A stretch of 64,000 bases of DNA from Bin5 sp965218625 (GCA_965218625.1 CBDCLG010000009.1:124001-188000); one strand, 5' to 3'; positions 1 through 8,995 are shown, numbered from the stretch's first letter. The notes: generated from the letters alone by a model not told the origin. A program made the numbers and translations.

Positions 1-388
1 CGGTGAGCGGTGACAAGACGGTCTTGACGTCTCCCTCGATGTTGCCGGCAAACAGCAGTCCCGTCTTAATCTCATCCGCCTTGATCTGACCGGCTGCCAG
101 CAGACCGATGCCACCGCTGTGGACCGTAGTTTCCTGGCTGGCGGCGCAGCCGATGGCGGCGTCGCGCATATCCAGCGACTTTGCCTGCACGAATCCGGCT
201 GCCGAATCGGTCATGTTGAGGGCCTGGGCATGGACGGACCGGGTGGCGGAATTTGACATCGACACGTGGCCGCCCCGTACCGAACCAATAGAAGATTCTT
301 TCAATTCGACGCGTTCGCCTTCCAGGTCGGCGCTCAAATCGGCGGCGGCATCTTCCAATGGGTTGGCGTCCGGTCTCTCTTCCGTCAT
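1..388 (-). CDS. Hypothetical protein, C-terminus beyond window edge
   Basis: An open frame of 129 codons reads from an ATG at 388-386 off the left edge with no stop. The start is supported by GGAG about 7 nt upstream and by a perfect consensus promoter at 440-468. The protein begins MTEERPDANPLEDAAADLSA and then repeats short units rich in small residues and hydrophobics (for example around VHAQALNMTDSA and VQAKSLDMRDAA). This looks like a stacked beta-solenoid of the polymer-forming type, but I do not recognise the family. No signal peptide or membrane segment is visible. The plus-strand frames over it lack translation signals and are treated as shadows. Function unknown. Confidence 0.6.
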   Translation of the reverse strand, partial: MTEERPDANPLEDAAADLSADLEGERVELKESSIGSVRGGHVSMSNSATRSVHAQALNMTDSAAGFVQAKSLDMRDAAIGCAASQETTVHSGGIGLLAAGQIKADEIKTGLLFAGNIEGDVKTVLSPLT

Positions 389-439
389 GGCTATCTCCAA
401 TGCTGGCGATTTGCCAGGGGTAAGGCGCACAGGGCCACC

Positions 440-468
440 ATTATAGCGACCGCTGTCTCGACTGTCAA
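440..468 (-). promoter_or_regulatory. Consensus sigma-70-type promoter
   Basis: Read on the minus strand there is TTGACA (468-463), exactly 17 bp, then TATAAT (445-440). Both hexamers match the bacterial consensus perfectly. Transcription would start near 433, giving a leader of about 45 nt before the ATG at 388. The rest of the gap from 469 to 620 shows no gene. Confidence 0.85.
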
Positions 469-620
469 AAAATCCGTTCTGGGTGGTCGATGAAAAGAGC
501 CAATGTGGGACCCGGCGGTTGTGCGTTCCCTAAGGGAGGAGCACGTCGCGCCAGCCGTCCCGCATTGGGGGTATCTGCGAACTATGGGCCGTGGTCTGGC
601 AGAGGCCTGAACCGTCAGCT

Positions 621-1394
621 TCAGCGTAACTCGTATGTGATCTGCAGCTGCATCGTCAGCATGAGTTCGCCGGGATTGATCGGGCCGATACCGCTGGCGC
701 TCTCGGCGATCGCCATCTGGGCGAAGTTGCCGCCGTAGAAGCCGCCGCCCTGGCCGATGATCTCGCTGATTCCGGTGACGCTGCTGACTTCAACACCGAT
801 CAGCTCCGCCAGTTCATCCGCTTTGGAGCGCGCGTCGGCCACGGCCTGCGCCCGAGCTTCGGACTCAACCGAGGTCGGATCGGCCAGGCTGAAGTCGACG
901 CCGTATACGTTGTTGGCGCCTGCATCAATGGCGGCATCCAGGACGCCGCCGATACTGTCCAGGTCCCGAATCGTGATGTAGACGGTGTTGCTGACGCGGT
1001 AACGGGTCTCGTCCTCGTTCAACAACCCCTCCGGGCCGAAGCGTTCGGCATAGATGCTGAAATGTCTTGTCTGAATGTCGGCCTCGTCGATCTGCTGGGC
1101 CAGCAGCGCCGTGAGCACGCTGTCCATGACCTCTTCGGCGGCGGCGCTGGCCTCCTTCACCGTTGGACGCATCACTTCCACGCCGATGTTGGCGGTGGCG
1201 ATGTCCGGATCGATGGAGACGGTTCCCTCTCCCACGACCGTAACGGAGTGTGAGCTTGACGCGGCGAGCTTCCCTTCGCTCGCCTGGGCGGCCGGCGCAG
1301 GTGTCGCGGTCATCACGATGGAGATTACGATCAGGGTCAAGGCCAACAGGGCAACGAGTCCTATGGCCGTTCCGGATGATTTCTGGCTCTTCAT
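621..1394 (-). CDS. SIMPL (DUF541) domain protein, membrane-anchored or secreted
   Basis: A 257-residue protein. The start at 1394 (MKSQKSSG) is chosen over upstream in-frame ATGs because a GAGGAG Shine-Dalgarno lies just before it and a signal anchor follows at once (about residues 8-30, GLVALLALTLIVISIVM). The rest matches the SIMPL/DUF541 family: it opens with SVTVVGEGTVSIDPDIA, has the usual alternating strands with repeated ARAQAVADARSKADELAELI, and ends with a beta strand (LTMQLQITYELR). Family members are periplasmic or extracellular and of poorly defined role, and some oligomerise. It is divergent from the O-antigen-ligase-like gene, with 166 bp shared between them. A more specific function cannot be read. 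Confidence 0.85.
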   Translation of the reverse strand: MKSQKSSGTAIGLVALLALTLIVISIVMTATPAPAAQASEGKLAASSSHSVTVVGEGTVSIDPDIATANIGVEVMRPTVKEASAAAEEVMDSVLTALLAQQIDEADIQTRHFSIYAERFGPEGLLNEDETRYRVSNTVYITIRDLDSIGGVLDAAIDAGANNVYGVDFSLADPTSVESEARAQAVADARSKADELAELIGVEVSSVTGISEIIGQGGGFYGGNFAQMAIAESASGIGPINPGELMLTMQLQITYELR

Positions 1395-1560
1395 CTGCCT
1401 GCTCCTCACGTCCTGGCGATTTGCTGAGATTTCGGCGTTAAACTCCTGGCATATATCTCTTGACGACACAACGCGCCAATATGTTGCCTCGCGGCCCAGA
1501 TTGGCATGGGAAGCCATCCGTTCTTTCGATGGCGCCTCGTGTGATACGATCGGTTCTATC

Positions 1561-3846
1561 ATGGCGTCTCTGTTTCCCTTTTCCCGCCGGACGAATCTCT
1601 TAGTCGGGCTACTGTTGCTGGCGTGCGCCGCCGGCTGGCTGGCCGGTGCGGAGGCGGTTGCATTCTCTCCGCTATTTCGACAGGCGGCGGCCCCGTTCGC
1701 TGAACCGGCGCAGGGGCCGGCTGAAGGGGGCGGACGCGCAGCGCTTCACAGCGGCGCGAAGGTGGCGATGGACGAACCGGCGTTCAGCTATGGAGCCGGC
1801 TGGCTGGTCTCCTCGGAGGGGGCGGACACGACCGAGCCGGCGTCGCCCTGGGAGGAGCCGTCCGGGCGCATGAGTTTTCGATATTACGGCCGCGACCTGG
1901 CCCTGCAGCTGGCGCTGGGCGACTACTGGGGCTATGTTTTTGTCAATGTGGACGGCGGTCCGGCCAACCGATTGCCGGTACTGGGCGGCAACCTGAATAG
2001 CTCAGGCCAGGCAGGCGGCTACAAACCGCTCTTTGCCCCGGAAAAACAGACTCCCGGCGGCCCGGCGCCCGAGTGGCTCGTGGTGCATCGCGCTGACGGA
2101 GAGGGGCCGCACGAGGCGACGGTGGAAGTCTGGCGCGGATGGGGGCAGACTGTTCTGCGCGGTGTGGCTGTGGACGCGCTGCCGCCGGGGCCGCTTCCGC
2201 AGTGGCCGGGTGTCCTGATGGCGCTTGTAGGCGGATGGCTGGCGGTTTCGGCCCTGGGAACCTGGCTGGCAGAGCGTCGGGCGTTGGCCTTGCAGGATGG
2301 CGATCGCGGCGGCTTCCTGGCAAAGGAAATCATTGTCTTTCGGATCCTACTGGGTCTATGTTTCGGCCAATTGCTGATTCCCTGGCCTCGCGCCCTTTTG
2401 GCGGCGATCGCGGGTGTTGTCGTGATCGGCGTGGGCGTCCTCAGTCAGAGCTGGGCGATCGTCCTCGCCGGCCTGGTCGTGCTCGGCATCGCTGCGCTGC
2501 CGAGGCCGGAGCTGTGGACGGGGGCGCTGCTGTTCGGCTTGCCATTCTACCTCTATCCGTTGCCGGTACTGCCGGGGCGGGCGCTGAATCTGATCGAAGT
2601 CGGAATCTATGGCGGCCTGGCGCTCTTTGGCGTGCGCATGGCGGCGGGGCTCCGTCCTGCCGGCGACGCTCACAGGTCAGAGGGCGACAGGCGCAACCTG
2701 TTTGTCTTTCTCCTGGTTGCTTTTGCGCTGGTCGCGGCAGTCGCCGCGGCGCAGAGGGACGTCGCGGTGCGCGAGTGGCGAACGGTGTTTCTGAGCGCGG
2801 CCATGTTCGCCCTGCTCTTGCATGCGACCATGCGAAGCGGGGCTGACAGGGGCGCGACCCGGACGGTCCTGGCCCTGGCCTGGCTGGCCGGTGCGGCATT
2901 CGTCGCCGTCTCCGGTTTGTGGCAGTACGTTACGGAGCAAAACGTCATCCAGGCGGAAGGTGTCAATCGCGTGCGAGGGCTATATGGTTCGCCAAACAAT
3001 TTAGCGCTCTATTTGGAGCGTACGGCGGCGGTCGGACTGGGGCTGGCCATATTCGGCGCGAGGAGAAAGGACGATGGCGAGCCAGCCGGGAGCCAAGCAG
3101 GGGGCGTGAAGTCACCGCTGGCGCCATCCTGGCTGCACTCGACTTGGATGACCCGGATCGCGTTTCTGCTTACGCTCCCCCAGCTGGCGGCGCTGCTGTT
3201 GACTTTCAGCAAGGGGGCGCTGTTCCTGGGGCTGCCGGCGATGCTGATTGGGCTTGGCGCGGCCGGGAGTCAGCTTCGGGGCGCGCGCGGCCTGCGGTTG
3301 CCGGCCTGGTGGGGATGGGCGCTGGCGGCGGTGGCTGCAGGGATGGCGGCGGGGCTGGTACCCTTTCTCGGCGCCGAGCGGTTCCGCAGTCTGCTGGATT
3401 TTGGGCCGGAAAGCACGGGAGGCCTGCGTCTCAACCTGTGGCGAAGCAGCGTGCAGATGGCGCTCGATCATCCCTGGCTCGGCGTCGGTCCGGACAACTT
3501 TCTCTACAGTTATCGCAGCGGGTACATCCTGCCGGCGGCGTGGCGAGATCCCAGCCTCAACCATCCGCATAACGTCCTGCTGGACTGGTGGACCCGGGTT
3601 GGCGTGCCGGGGCTTGCGCTGGCTGCGGGCTGGCTGTGGCTGGGCATACGCTCCTTGTGGCGGGCCGCGACCGCCGATGCCCTCGCGGTCGGTGCGCTGG
3701 GGGCGGCGGCAGCGGCACTGGGCCACGGCCTGATCGATGCTTCGTTCGCGCTGCCGGACCTGATGCTGGTGTGGGTCTTTCTGCTGCATCTGTTCGGGCC
3801 GTACGCGGCGAAGAAGGCTGAGCAGGTCTGTGCGAAGAAGGGTTAG
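1561..3846 (+). CDS. O-antigen ligase/polymerase-like membrane protein
   Basis: A 761-residue multispanning membrane protein. The frame is open further upstream, but ATG 1561 starts a normal hydrophobic N-terminus (NLLVGLLLLACAAGWLAG) and the upstream part lies antisense to the SIMPL gene. Residues about 40-215 form a soluble, probably extracytoplasmic domain, followed by roughly ten hydrophobic segments. The C-terminal third carries the Wzy_C/O-antigen-ligase signature: SVQMALDHPWLGVGPDNF, then NHPHNVLLDWWTRVGVPGLA. Family members ligate or polymerise lipid-linked glycans at the outer face of the cytoplasmic membrane. The large N-terminal soluble insert is unusual. It could be a polymerase rather than a ligase. 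The stop is 24 bp from the convergent kinase pseudogene. Confidence 0.8.
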   Translation: MASLFPFSRRTNLLVGLLLLACAAGWLAGAEAVAFSPLFRQAAAPFAEPAQGPAEGGGRAALHSGAKVAMDEPAFSYGAGWLVSSEGADTTEPASPWEEPSGRMSFRYYGRDLALQLALGDYWGYVFVNVDGGPANRLPVLGGNLNSSGQAGGYKPLFAPEKQTPGGPAPEWLVVHRADGEGPHEATVEVWRGWGQTVLRGVAVDALPPGPLPQWPGVLMALVGGWLAVSALGTWLAERRALALQDGDRGGFLAKEIIVFRILLGLCFGQLLIPWPRALLAAIAGVVVIGVGVLSQSWAIVLAGLVVLGIAALPRPELWTGALLFGLPFYLYPLPVLPGRALNLIEVGIYGGLALFGVRMAAGLRPAGDAHRSEGDRRNLFVFLLVAFALVAAVAAAQRDVAVREWRTVFLSAAMFALLLHATMRSGADRGATRTVLALAWLAGAAFVAVSGLWQYVTEQNVIQAEGVNRVRGLYGSPNNLALYLERTAAVGLGLAIFGARRKDDGEPAGSQAGGVKSPLAPSWLHSTWMTRIAFLLTLPQLAALLLTFSKGALFLGLPAMLIGLGAAGSQLRGARGLRLPAWWGWALAAVAAGMAAGLVPFLGAERFRSLLDFGPESTGGLRLNLWRSSVQMALDHPWLGVGPDNFLYSYRSGYILPAAWRDPSLNHPHNVLLDWWTRVGVPGLALAAGWLWLGIRSLWRAATADALAVGALGAAAAALGHGLIDASFALPDLMLVWVFLLHLFGPYAAKKAEQVCAKKG

Positions 3847-3869
3847 CGCATCTTTCCCCGGACTGTTTG

Positions 3870-4775
3870 CTACAGTTCTCGCAGGCGTCGGAGACACCAG
3901 TGGTAGGTGCTGTTGTCGGAGCGTTTGCAGTCGCTGAAGCGGAGGCTGTAGAAGGTATAGTAGAGGTCGATCAGGCGCCAGCATTGCGGGCCGTAGCGCC
4001 GGTCGATCAGCCGCCGCAGGAATCGGTAGTCGGTTCCGGTCACGAAGTCGTAGATGCGGCAGAAGTAGAAAGCGCCTGCCAGATCGACGAGCGGATCGCC
4101 GATCAGAGTCAGGGGGCTGAAATCAACGACAGCGGTCAGGGCGCCCTTCTCATCGCAAAGCACATTGCCGAGGAAGAAGTCACCGTGCACGAGGCTCCTT
4201 GGAGGCAGGTCGGGCAGAGAGTCGAATTGGGCAAGGCAGGCATCGACGATCCGTTCCGAATCCTGCAGGTCTTTCTGCAGATCGGGGTGGGAGTGGGCAA
4301 GTGTGGCTGAAACGCGTTCCAGGAGGAAATCCGGCCAGGTTGCCGCGGTAATCCCCTTCGGTCCGCAAAGCAGTTCGCCATAGGGAAACCGGGGCAAGTG
4401 AACGGCATGCAGCGGAGGCAGCGCCTCCAGAAGAGAGGTCAGTGACTTTTGCCGTTGCGCGGCAGAGAGACTGGGAAAGAGGCGGCTGAGGTCCTGGCCT
4501 GGCAGACGGCGCTCAATGTGGTAGCAGATGCCCTTGACGGCGCCGTGTACGTGGATCTGCGGCACGACGAAGGGGAGTGAATGGCGCTGTAAGCGGTGGC
4601 AAAGGCGCCGTAGCGAGGGCAGTTAGCCGTGCTCCAGCGGGCCGTTATGGATTTTCAGGACGCGGCCATCGCCGATGTCGTAGAGCGCAGAGGTCATGCC
4701 CCGGTTCAAAGGAGTTGCGCGGTCGATTTTCAGGTGATCGAGAACCGCGGCAAGCCTTGCCTGCTCCGGTTTCAC
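3870..4775 (-). pseudogene. Aminoglycoside-phosphotransferase-like kinase broken by an in-frame stop
   Basis: The reading frame runs from GTG 4775, which overlaps the TGA of the thioredoxin gene as GTGA, to 3870 and is interrupted once by TAA at 4625-4623. Before the stop is a good kinase N-lobe (MTSALYDIGDGRVLKIHNG). After it, in the same frame, comes the rest of the protein with the catalytic loop HGDFFLGNVL and the metal-binding VVDFSP. Repairing one codon gives about 301 residues, normal for the APH/choline-kinase fold. A shorter product could restart at GTG 4565 (231 residues) but would lack the nucleotide-binding lobe. No frameshift is needed, so a point mutation or a base-call error explains it. 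The substrate is unknown. Confidence 0.8.
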
Positions 4776-5419
4776 GGCAGGACGCCGGCGATGTTTTCCG
4801 CCAGGATGACGCTGTTCATCTCACCGGACCAAATGCTGCGAATGACGCCGTCTGCGTCGATGAAGTAGGTCAGGGGCAATCCCTGCACATTGTAGAGTTG
4901 CCCCACATCCAGGCTGGTGTCCATTACGATCGCGAGCTGGGAAGCATCCGTTTTCCCATCCGTCGTTGTGTCGGGACCGCCTGATTCTCCTCCTATATCG
5001 GCCAGAAAGCGTTCGACCGTGGCCGCGGTCTCCCCTTGATTTACGCCGACGATGAGGACACATTGCGCGTTGCTATCGACGGTCGAGCTTCCCGCCTGGC
5101 ATGCACCGAATCGGGCGGCCGCGGTCTGCAGCGCGGGGAACTCCCTGCGACAGGGACCGCACCAAGTCGCCCAGAAGTTCAACACAACCGGCGTTCCCCG
5201 CAACTCTGACAGGGAAAGGTGTCCTGAACTGGCGCGATTCCCGCCGTAGAGCGGCAATGAGAAATCGGGCGCCGGATGGTTCATCAGGGGTTTGGGCGCG
5301 TCGAAGGTCGACAGGTCGACGGTTGGGCGGCTGACCCAGATCCACCAGGCGCCGAAGAGCAGGATCAAGGGGACGGAGGCGTGCCAGCGGTTGAGCTGGG
5401 AGAGTCGAAAGGTCTTCAA
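4772..5419 (-). CDS. TlpA/ResA-like membrane-anchored thioredoxin
   Basis: A 215-residue protein with an N-terminal membrane anchor (about residues 14-30, ASVPLILLFGAWWIWV) and an extracytoplasmic AhpC/Redoxin-type thioredoxin fold. The redox motif WCGPC is present with cysteines 87 and 90. The conserved cis-proline lies in GLPLTYFIDADG. Proteins of this type reduce disulfides in cytochrome c maturation or general periplasmic thiol exchange; which applies here cannot be told. It is translationally coupled to the downstream kinase-like pseudogene by a GTGA overlap and follows gnd by 28 bp, so the three may share a transcript. Confidence 0.88.
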   Translation of the reverse strand: MKTFRLSQLNRWHASVPLILLFGAWWIWVSRPTVDLSTFDAPKPLMNHPAPDFSLPLYGGNRASSGHLSLSELRGTPVVLNFWATWCGPCRREFPALQTAAARFGACQAGSSTVDSNAQCVLIVGVNQGETAATVERFLADIGGESGGPDTTTDGKTDASQLAIVMDTSLDVGQLYNVQGLPLTYFIDADGVIRSIWSGEMNSVILAENIAGVLP

Positions 5420-5447
5420 CTCAGGTGCTTTCCCGGGCTAAGGCCGG

Positions 5448-6872
5448 CTACTCCCACTCGCTGTGGAATATCCCTGCGCGGTCGGTGCGCTCGTAGGTGT
5501 GAGCGCCGAAGAAGTCGCGCTGGGCCTGAATCAGATTGGCAGGCAAGCGGGCGTTGCGGTAGCTATCGTAGTAGGCCAGGCTGGCGCTGAAGGCCGGTGT
5601 GGGAATACCGCGGGCGACCGCCAGTTGGACCACCTTGCGCCAGGCGGGCAGCCTCTGTGTGACGGCGGCGCGGAACTGATCGTCCAGGAGCAGGTTGGTC
5701 AGCGAGGGATTGCGGTTGTAGGCGTCGGTAATGTGGTTGAGGAAGCGAGCGCGGATGATGCAGCCGGCCCGCCAGAGCGCGGCGATTTCGCCCAGATTCA
5801 GCCCGTATCCGTACTCCTCGCTGGCCTCCCGCAGCAGTGCCATTCCCTGGGCGTATGCGCTGATTTTGCTGGCGTAGAGGGCGTCGCGGGTGGCGTCGAT
5901 CAGCTCCTGGCAATCGCCGCTGTATGGTGCGGCATCCGGCCCGGGCAACTGGACCGAGGCGGCCTGACGCTCTTTCTTCAACGATGAAACGATACGTCCC
6001 GTGACTGCGCTATTGATGGTGGGGATCGGCGCGCCCAAATCCATTGCATTCTGGCTGGTCCACTTGCCGGTGCCCTTCTGCTTGGCCTTGTCCAGTACCA
6101 TGTCCACCAGGGGGTTACCGCTTTCCTCGTCGATCCGGCGGAAGATCTTGCTGGTGATCTCGATGAGGAAGCTGTCCAGCTCGCCCTCATTCCAGGATGC
6201 GAAGATTTCGGCCAGCTCGGCCGCGGTCAGCTTAAGAACCTGCTGCAGGATATCGTAGGCCTCGGCGATGAGCTGCATGTCTCCGTATTCGATGCCGTTG
6301 TGCACCATCTTGACATAGTGGCCGGCGCCGCCGCTGCCGATGTAGCTTACGCAGGGTTGTCCGTCTTCGTCCGCTTTGGCCGATATTGCGCGCAGCATCG
6401 GTTCAACGGCCGCCCACCCTTCGGGCGCGCCGCCGGGCATTATCGAAGGGCCCCAGAGCGCGCCCTCCTCGCCGCCGCTGACGCCGACGCCCATGTAGAC
6501 CAGGCCCTTTTGGGTCAGTTCGCGGCTGCGTCGTTCGGTATCGGCAAAGTAGCTGTTGCCGCCGTCCATGACGATGTCGCCGTCTTCGAGCAGGGGGACG
6601 AGCGAATCGAGCACGGCGTCGACGGGCCGGCCGGCCTGCACCATCAGCAGGATGCGGCGCGGCCGCTTGAGCCGTGCGACGGCTTCTTCGAGCGTCACCG
6701 CGGGGATCAGCTTCTTGCCGCCATGCCCGGCCACGAAGTCGGTCATTTTGGAGGTCGTGCGGTTGTGGACGACGACATGGAAGCCGTTGCGTTCCAGGTT
6801 GAGCACCAGGTTCTGGCCCATGACGGCCAGGCCGGTAACGGCGATATCCCCACGCGCGGCGGCATCACTCAT
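5448..6872 (-). CDS. gnd: 6-phosphogluconate dehydrogenase, decarboxylating
   Basis: A 474-residue enzyme that oxidises 6-phosphogluconate to ribulose 5-phosphate and CO2 with NADP in the pentose phosphate pathway. The start at 6872 (MSDAAARGDIAV) is fixed by a strong AAGGAGAG 5 nt upstream; the frame is open to 6983 but those codons would lie upstream of the ribosome site. Visible hallmarks are the Rossmann motif GLAVMGQNLVLN at about residues 14-25, the catalytic region GHYVKMVHNGIEYGDMQ, and the C-terminal AYYDSYRNARLP and RDFFGAHTYERTD. Length matches the long, E. coli-type family. A -10 box lies at 6928-6923. Confidence 0.95.
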   Translation of the reverse strand: MSDAAARGDIAVTGLAVMGQNLVLNLERNGFHVVVHNRTTSKMTDFVAGHGGKKLIPAVTLEEAVARLKRPRRILLMVQAGRPVDAVLDSLVPLLEDGDIVMDGGNSYFADTERRSRELTQKGLVYMGVGVSGGEEGALWGPSIMPGGAPEGWAAVEPMLRAISAKADEDGQPCVSYIGSGGAGHYVKMVHNGIEYGDMQLIAEAYDILQQVLKLTAAELAEIFASWNEGELDSFLIEITSKIFRRIDEESGNPLVDMVLDKAKQKGTGKWTSQNAMDLGAPIPTINSAVTGRIVSSLKKERQAASVQLPGPDAAPYSGDCQELIDATRDALYASKISAYAQGMALLREASEEYGYGLNLGEIAALWRAGCIIRARFLNHITDAYNRNPSLTNLLLDDQFRAAVTQRLPAWRKVVQLAVARGIPTPAFSASLAYYDSYRNARLPANLIQAQRDFFGAHTYERTDRAGIFHSEWE

Positions 6873-6922
6873 TGAAACTCTCCTTAAGCCCATACGAAAA
6901 CCTTCTGTCCCAATTCCTGCTA

Positions 6923-6931
6923 AGTATAGCA
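6923..6931 (-). promoter_or_regulatory. Probable gnd promoter, extended -10
   Basis: On the minus strand TGC precedes TATACT (6928-6923), an extended -10 element about 50 bp before the gnd start. No good -35 is seen, which is typical for extended -10 promoters. Confidence 0.5.
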
Positions 6932-6970
6932 GACGGCAGCCGGATCCTGGCATTCTTCGGTTCTTTTCGC

Positions 6971-7129
6971 AGGGCAATCGCATCTAAAACCGGACACCAA
7001 AATATGCCACGAAGGGCACCCGCAAGGGGTGCCCCTACCAATTGTCAATCGTTTTCGGCTGTTTTCTCGGAGTTGGGCTCGAATCAGGTAGCGTCGCGGG
7101 GTCTTGGCCCAATCAGATGCAATCGCCCT
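6971..7129 (+). mobile_element. Miniature inverted-repeat element, copy 1 (159 bp)
   Basis: Starts AGGGCAATCGCATCTAA and ends in a near-inverted copy (CAGATGCAATCGCCCT), giving terminal inverted repeats of about 16-17 bp. It is flanked by a perfect 12 bp direct repeat, GGTTCTTTTCGC (6959-6970 and 7130-7141), best read as a target-site duplication. Inside is an imperfect hairpin GGGCACCC/GGGGTGCCC followed by CCTACCAATTGTCAATCG. It encodes nothing. It sits between gnd and purH. Four related copies occur elsewhere in the window. Confidence 0.85.
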
Positions 7130-7209
7130 GGTTCTTTTCGCGGCGTCAGAGAATGGAAACCGGAGTCCGTCAAATGGGAAGCGCTAGGTCAAAAGATATG
7201 CTCGGCGGT

Positions 7210-7239
7210 TTGCGGCGGGGAGCGAAAACGTGCTAACAT
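7210..7239 (+). promoter_or_regulatory. Probable purH promoter
   Basis: TTGCGG (7210-7215), 18 bp, then TAACAT (7234-7239), with TGC directly before the -10 (extended -10). The predicted start near 7246 lies just upstream of the riboswitch-like leader. Confidence 0.5.
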
Positions 7240-7245
7240 CAGGCT

Positions 7246-7386
7246 CCAACAGAGACCGGATCCTCGACTGGCGGACTGTGTGGAGAGATTCCACGGGGGA
7301 GAGGAACTGCCGGGAAGAGATTTCTCTGATTTGCACAGTCGAACGCCTGGGCTGGGGCAGTTGGTAGATTCCGACTGCCCTTTTTG
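7246..7386 (+). ncRNA. ZTP (pfl) riboswitch leader of purH
   Basis: The leader contains the conserved parts of the pfl/ZTP aptamer in order: ACTGGCG near 7266, a hairpin GTGGAGAGATTCCAC closed next to GGGGGAG, a variable linker, and the hallmark CGCCTGGGC at 7344-7352. An intrinsic terminator follows at once (7355-7385). ZTP riboswitches bind ZTP/ZMP, the AICAR nucleotide that accumulates when 10-formyl-tetrahydrofolate is short, and turn on folate and purine genes. PurH consumes ZMP, so the gene fits the sensor exactly. Basis: motif reading by eye plus known family biology; no covariance-model search was run. Confidence 0.8.
7355..7385 (+). terminator. Intrinsic terminator, riboswitch expression platform
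   Basis: GGGCAGTTGG (7355-7364) pairs with CCGACTGCCC (7371-7380) around a 6 nt loop, followed by TTTTT (7381-7385). It lies 40 nt before the purH start and directly after the aptamer. Ligand binding is therefore expected to prevent terminator formation, giving an ON switch. Confidence 0.85.
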
Positions 7387-7424
7387 TTTGCCCCGATTCG
7401 CGCCGTTCGGACAGGAGCATTCGC

Positions 7425-8972
7425 ATGACATTTCGCGCACTGTTTTCGGTTTCCGATAAGAGCGGCCTGACCGCGTTTGCACAGAAGCTGCATGGCGCGG
7501 GCGCTGAGCTGATTGCCAGCGGCGGGACGGCAAGCCAGCTCGCGGACGCGGGCCTGCCAGTAACGCCCACCGAGGCGCTGACCGGCTTTCCCGACCTGCT
7601 GGACGGACGGGTAAAGACGCTCCATCCGGCCATCCACGGCGGCATTCTCGCCCGCCGCACGCCGGAGCATCTGGCTGAGCTGGCCCGTCACGGCCTGCCC
7701 ACGATCGACCTGGTGGTTGTCAACCTCTACCCCTTCCAGCGCATCGTCGCCGAGCAAATGGTTTCCCTGGCCGATGCGGTCGAGCAGATCGATATCGGCG
7801 GTGTGGCCCTGTTGCGCGCCGCGGCCAAGAATTTCGAGTCGGTGGCGGTTGTTTGCGAGCCGTCAGACTATCACCGGGTGGCGCTGGCGATCGCCGAGGG
7901 CGGACTGGGCGCGGAAACGCGACGGGAGCTGGCATTGAAGGCTTTCCGGCATACCGCCGAATACGACGCGGCCATCGCCGGCTACCTGGCTGGCCGCCAG
8001 CCTCCTGCAACTGGCGATACCGGGGCAGAGGCCGAACTGCCGGCGCAGATCGACCTGCGGCTGGTACGGGTCCAGGTTATGCGTTACGGCGAAAATCCCC
8101 ACCAGCAAGGGGCGCTCTACCGTTTTGCCGGCGACGACGGGCCCGCCTTCGAGCAGCTCCACGGCCAGGAGATGAGCTACAATAACTGGCTGGACCTGGA
8201 CGGCAGCTGGCAGGCGGCGCAGGATTTCGAGGCGCCGACCGCGGCCATCATCAAGCACAGCAACCCGTGCGGGCTGGCGTCTGCCGACAGGCTGGCGGCG
8301 GCCTATGAGAGTGCGCTGGCCTCCGATCCGGTCAGCGCATTCGGCGGGATCGTCGCGGTCAACCGCCGGCTGGACATTGCGACCGCCGAGCGCATGAGCA
8401 AGCTCTTCATCGAGATCGTCGCGGCGCCCTCCTTCGACGGGGAGGCGCTGGCCCTGCTGAAGCGGAAAAGGAACCTGCGTATCCTGCGCGGAACGGGCGC
8501 GGCTGGGCGTCCTCTCAGCATCCGCAGCGTCTACGGCGGGGCGCTCGTGCAGGAGCTGGACAGCAGCCGCGATGACCTGGATCCGGCCATCTGGCAGGTC
8601 GTAAGCGAGCGTCAGCCGGAGGCGGCGCAGCTGGCGGACCTGGCATTCGCCTGGCGGGTCTGCCGCCATGTCAAGAGCAATGCCATCGTCTATGCCAAGG
8701 GGCGGGCGACGGTGGGCGTCGGCGCGGGGCAGATGAGCCGCGTGGATTCGGTGATGCTGGCCGGGCACAAGGCGGGCGGGCGGTCAAAGGGCGCGGTCAT
8801 GGCGTCGGACGCTTTTTTCCCATTCGCCGACGGCATCGAGGCCGCGGCCGCGCACGGCATCGAAGCGATCGTGCAGCCGGGCGGTTCGATTCGGGACGAG
8901 GAGGTTATCGCCGCGGCTGACCGGCTGGGCCTGGTGATGGCCTTTACGGGGACGCGGCATTTCCACCACTGA
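7425..8972 (+). CDS. purH: Bifunctional AICAR formyltransferase/IMP cyclohydrolase
   Basis: A 515-residue protein catalysing the last two steps of IMP synthesis: formylation of AICAR ribotide with 10-formyl-tetrahydrofolate, then ring closure. The N-terminal MGS-like cyclohydrolase domain starts ALFSVSDKSGL and includes VKTLHPAIHGGILARR. The transformylase domain has the active-site KHSNPCG at about residue 278 and the C-terminal AGHKAGGRSKGAVMASDAFF and QPGGSIRDEEVI. Length is normal. Expression is likely controlled by the upstream ZTP riboswitch. ATG 7425 is preceded by a short purine stretch (GGAGCATTCGC). Confidence 0.96.
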   Translation: MTFRALFSVSDKSGLTAFAQKLHGAGAELIASGGTASQLADAGLPVTPTEALTGFPDLLDGRVKTLHPAIHGGILARRTPEHLAELARHGLPTIDLVVVNLYPFQRIVAEQMVSLADAVEQIDIGGVALLRAAAKNFESVAVVCEPSDYHRVALAIAEGGLGAETRRELALKAFRHTAEYDAAIAGYLAGRQPPATGDTGAEAELPAQIDLRLVRVQVMRYGENPHQQGALYRFAGDDGPAFEQLHGQEMSYNNWLDLDGSWQAAQDFEAPTAAIIKHSNPCGLASADRLAAAYESALASDPVSAFGGIVAVNRRLDIATAERMSKLFIEIVAAPSFDGEALALLKRKRNLRILRGTGAAGRPLSIRSVYGGALVQELDSSRDDLDPAIWQVVSERQPEAAQLADLAFAWRVCRHVKSNAIVYAKGRATVGVGAGQMSRVDSVMLAGHKAGGRSKGAVMASDAFFPFADGIEAAAAHGIEAIVQPGGSIRDEEVIAAADRLGLVMAFTGTRHFHH

Positions 8973-8995
8973 TCGACCTCCCATTTGCACTCCCG

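Noticed and set aside
1075..1560. N-terminal extension of the O-antigen-ligase-like protein
   Set aside because: It lies antisense to the SIMPL gene and has no membrane or family similarity; ATG 1561 starts a proper hydrophobic N-terminus.
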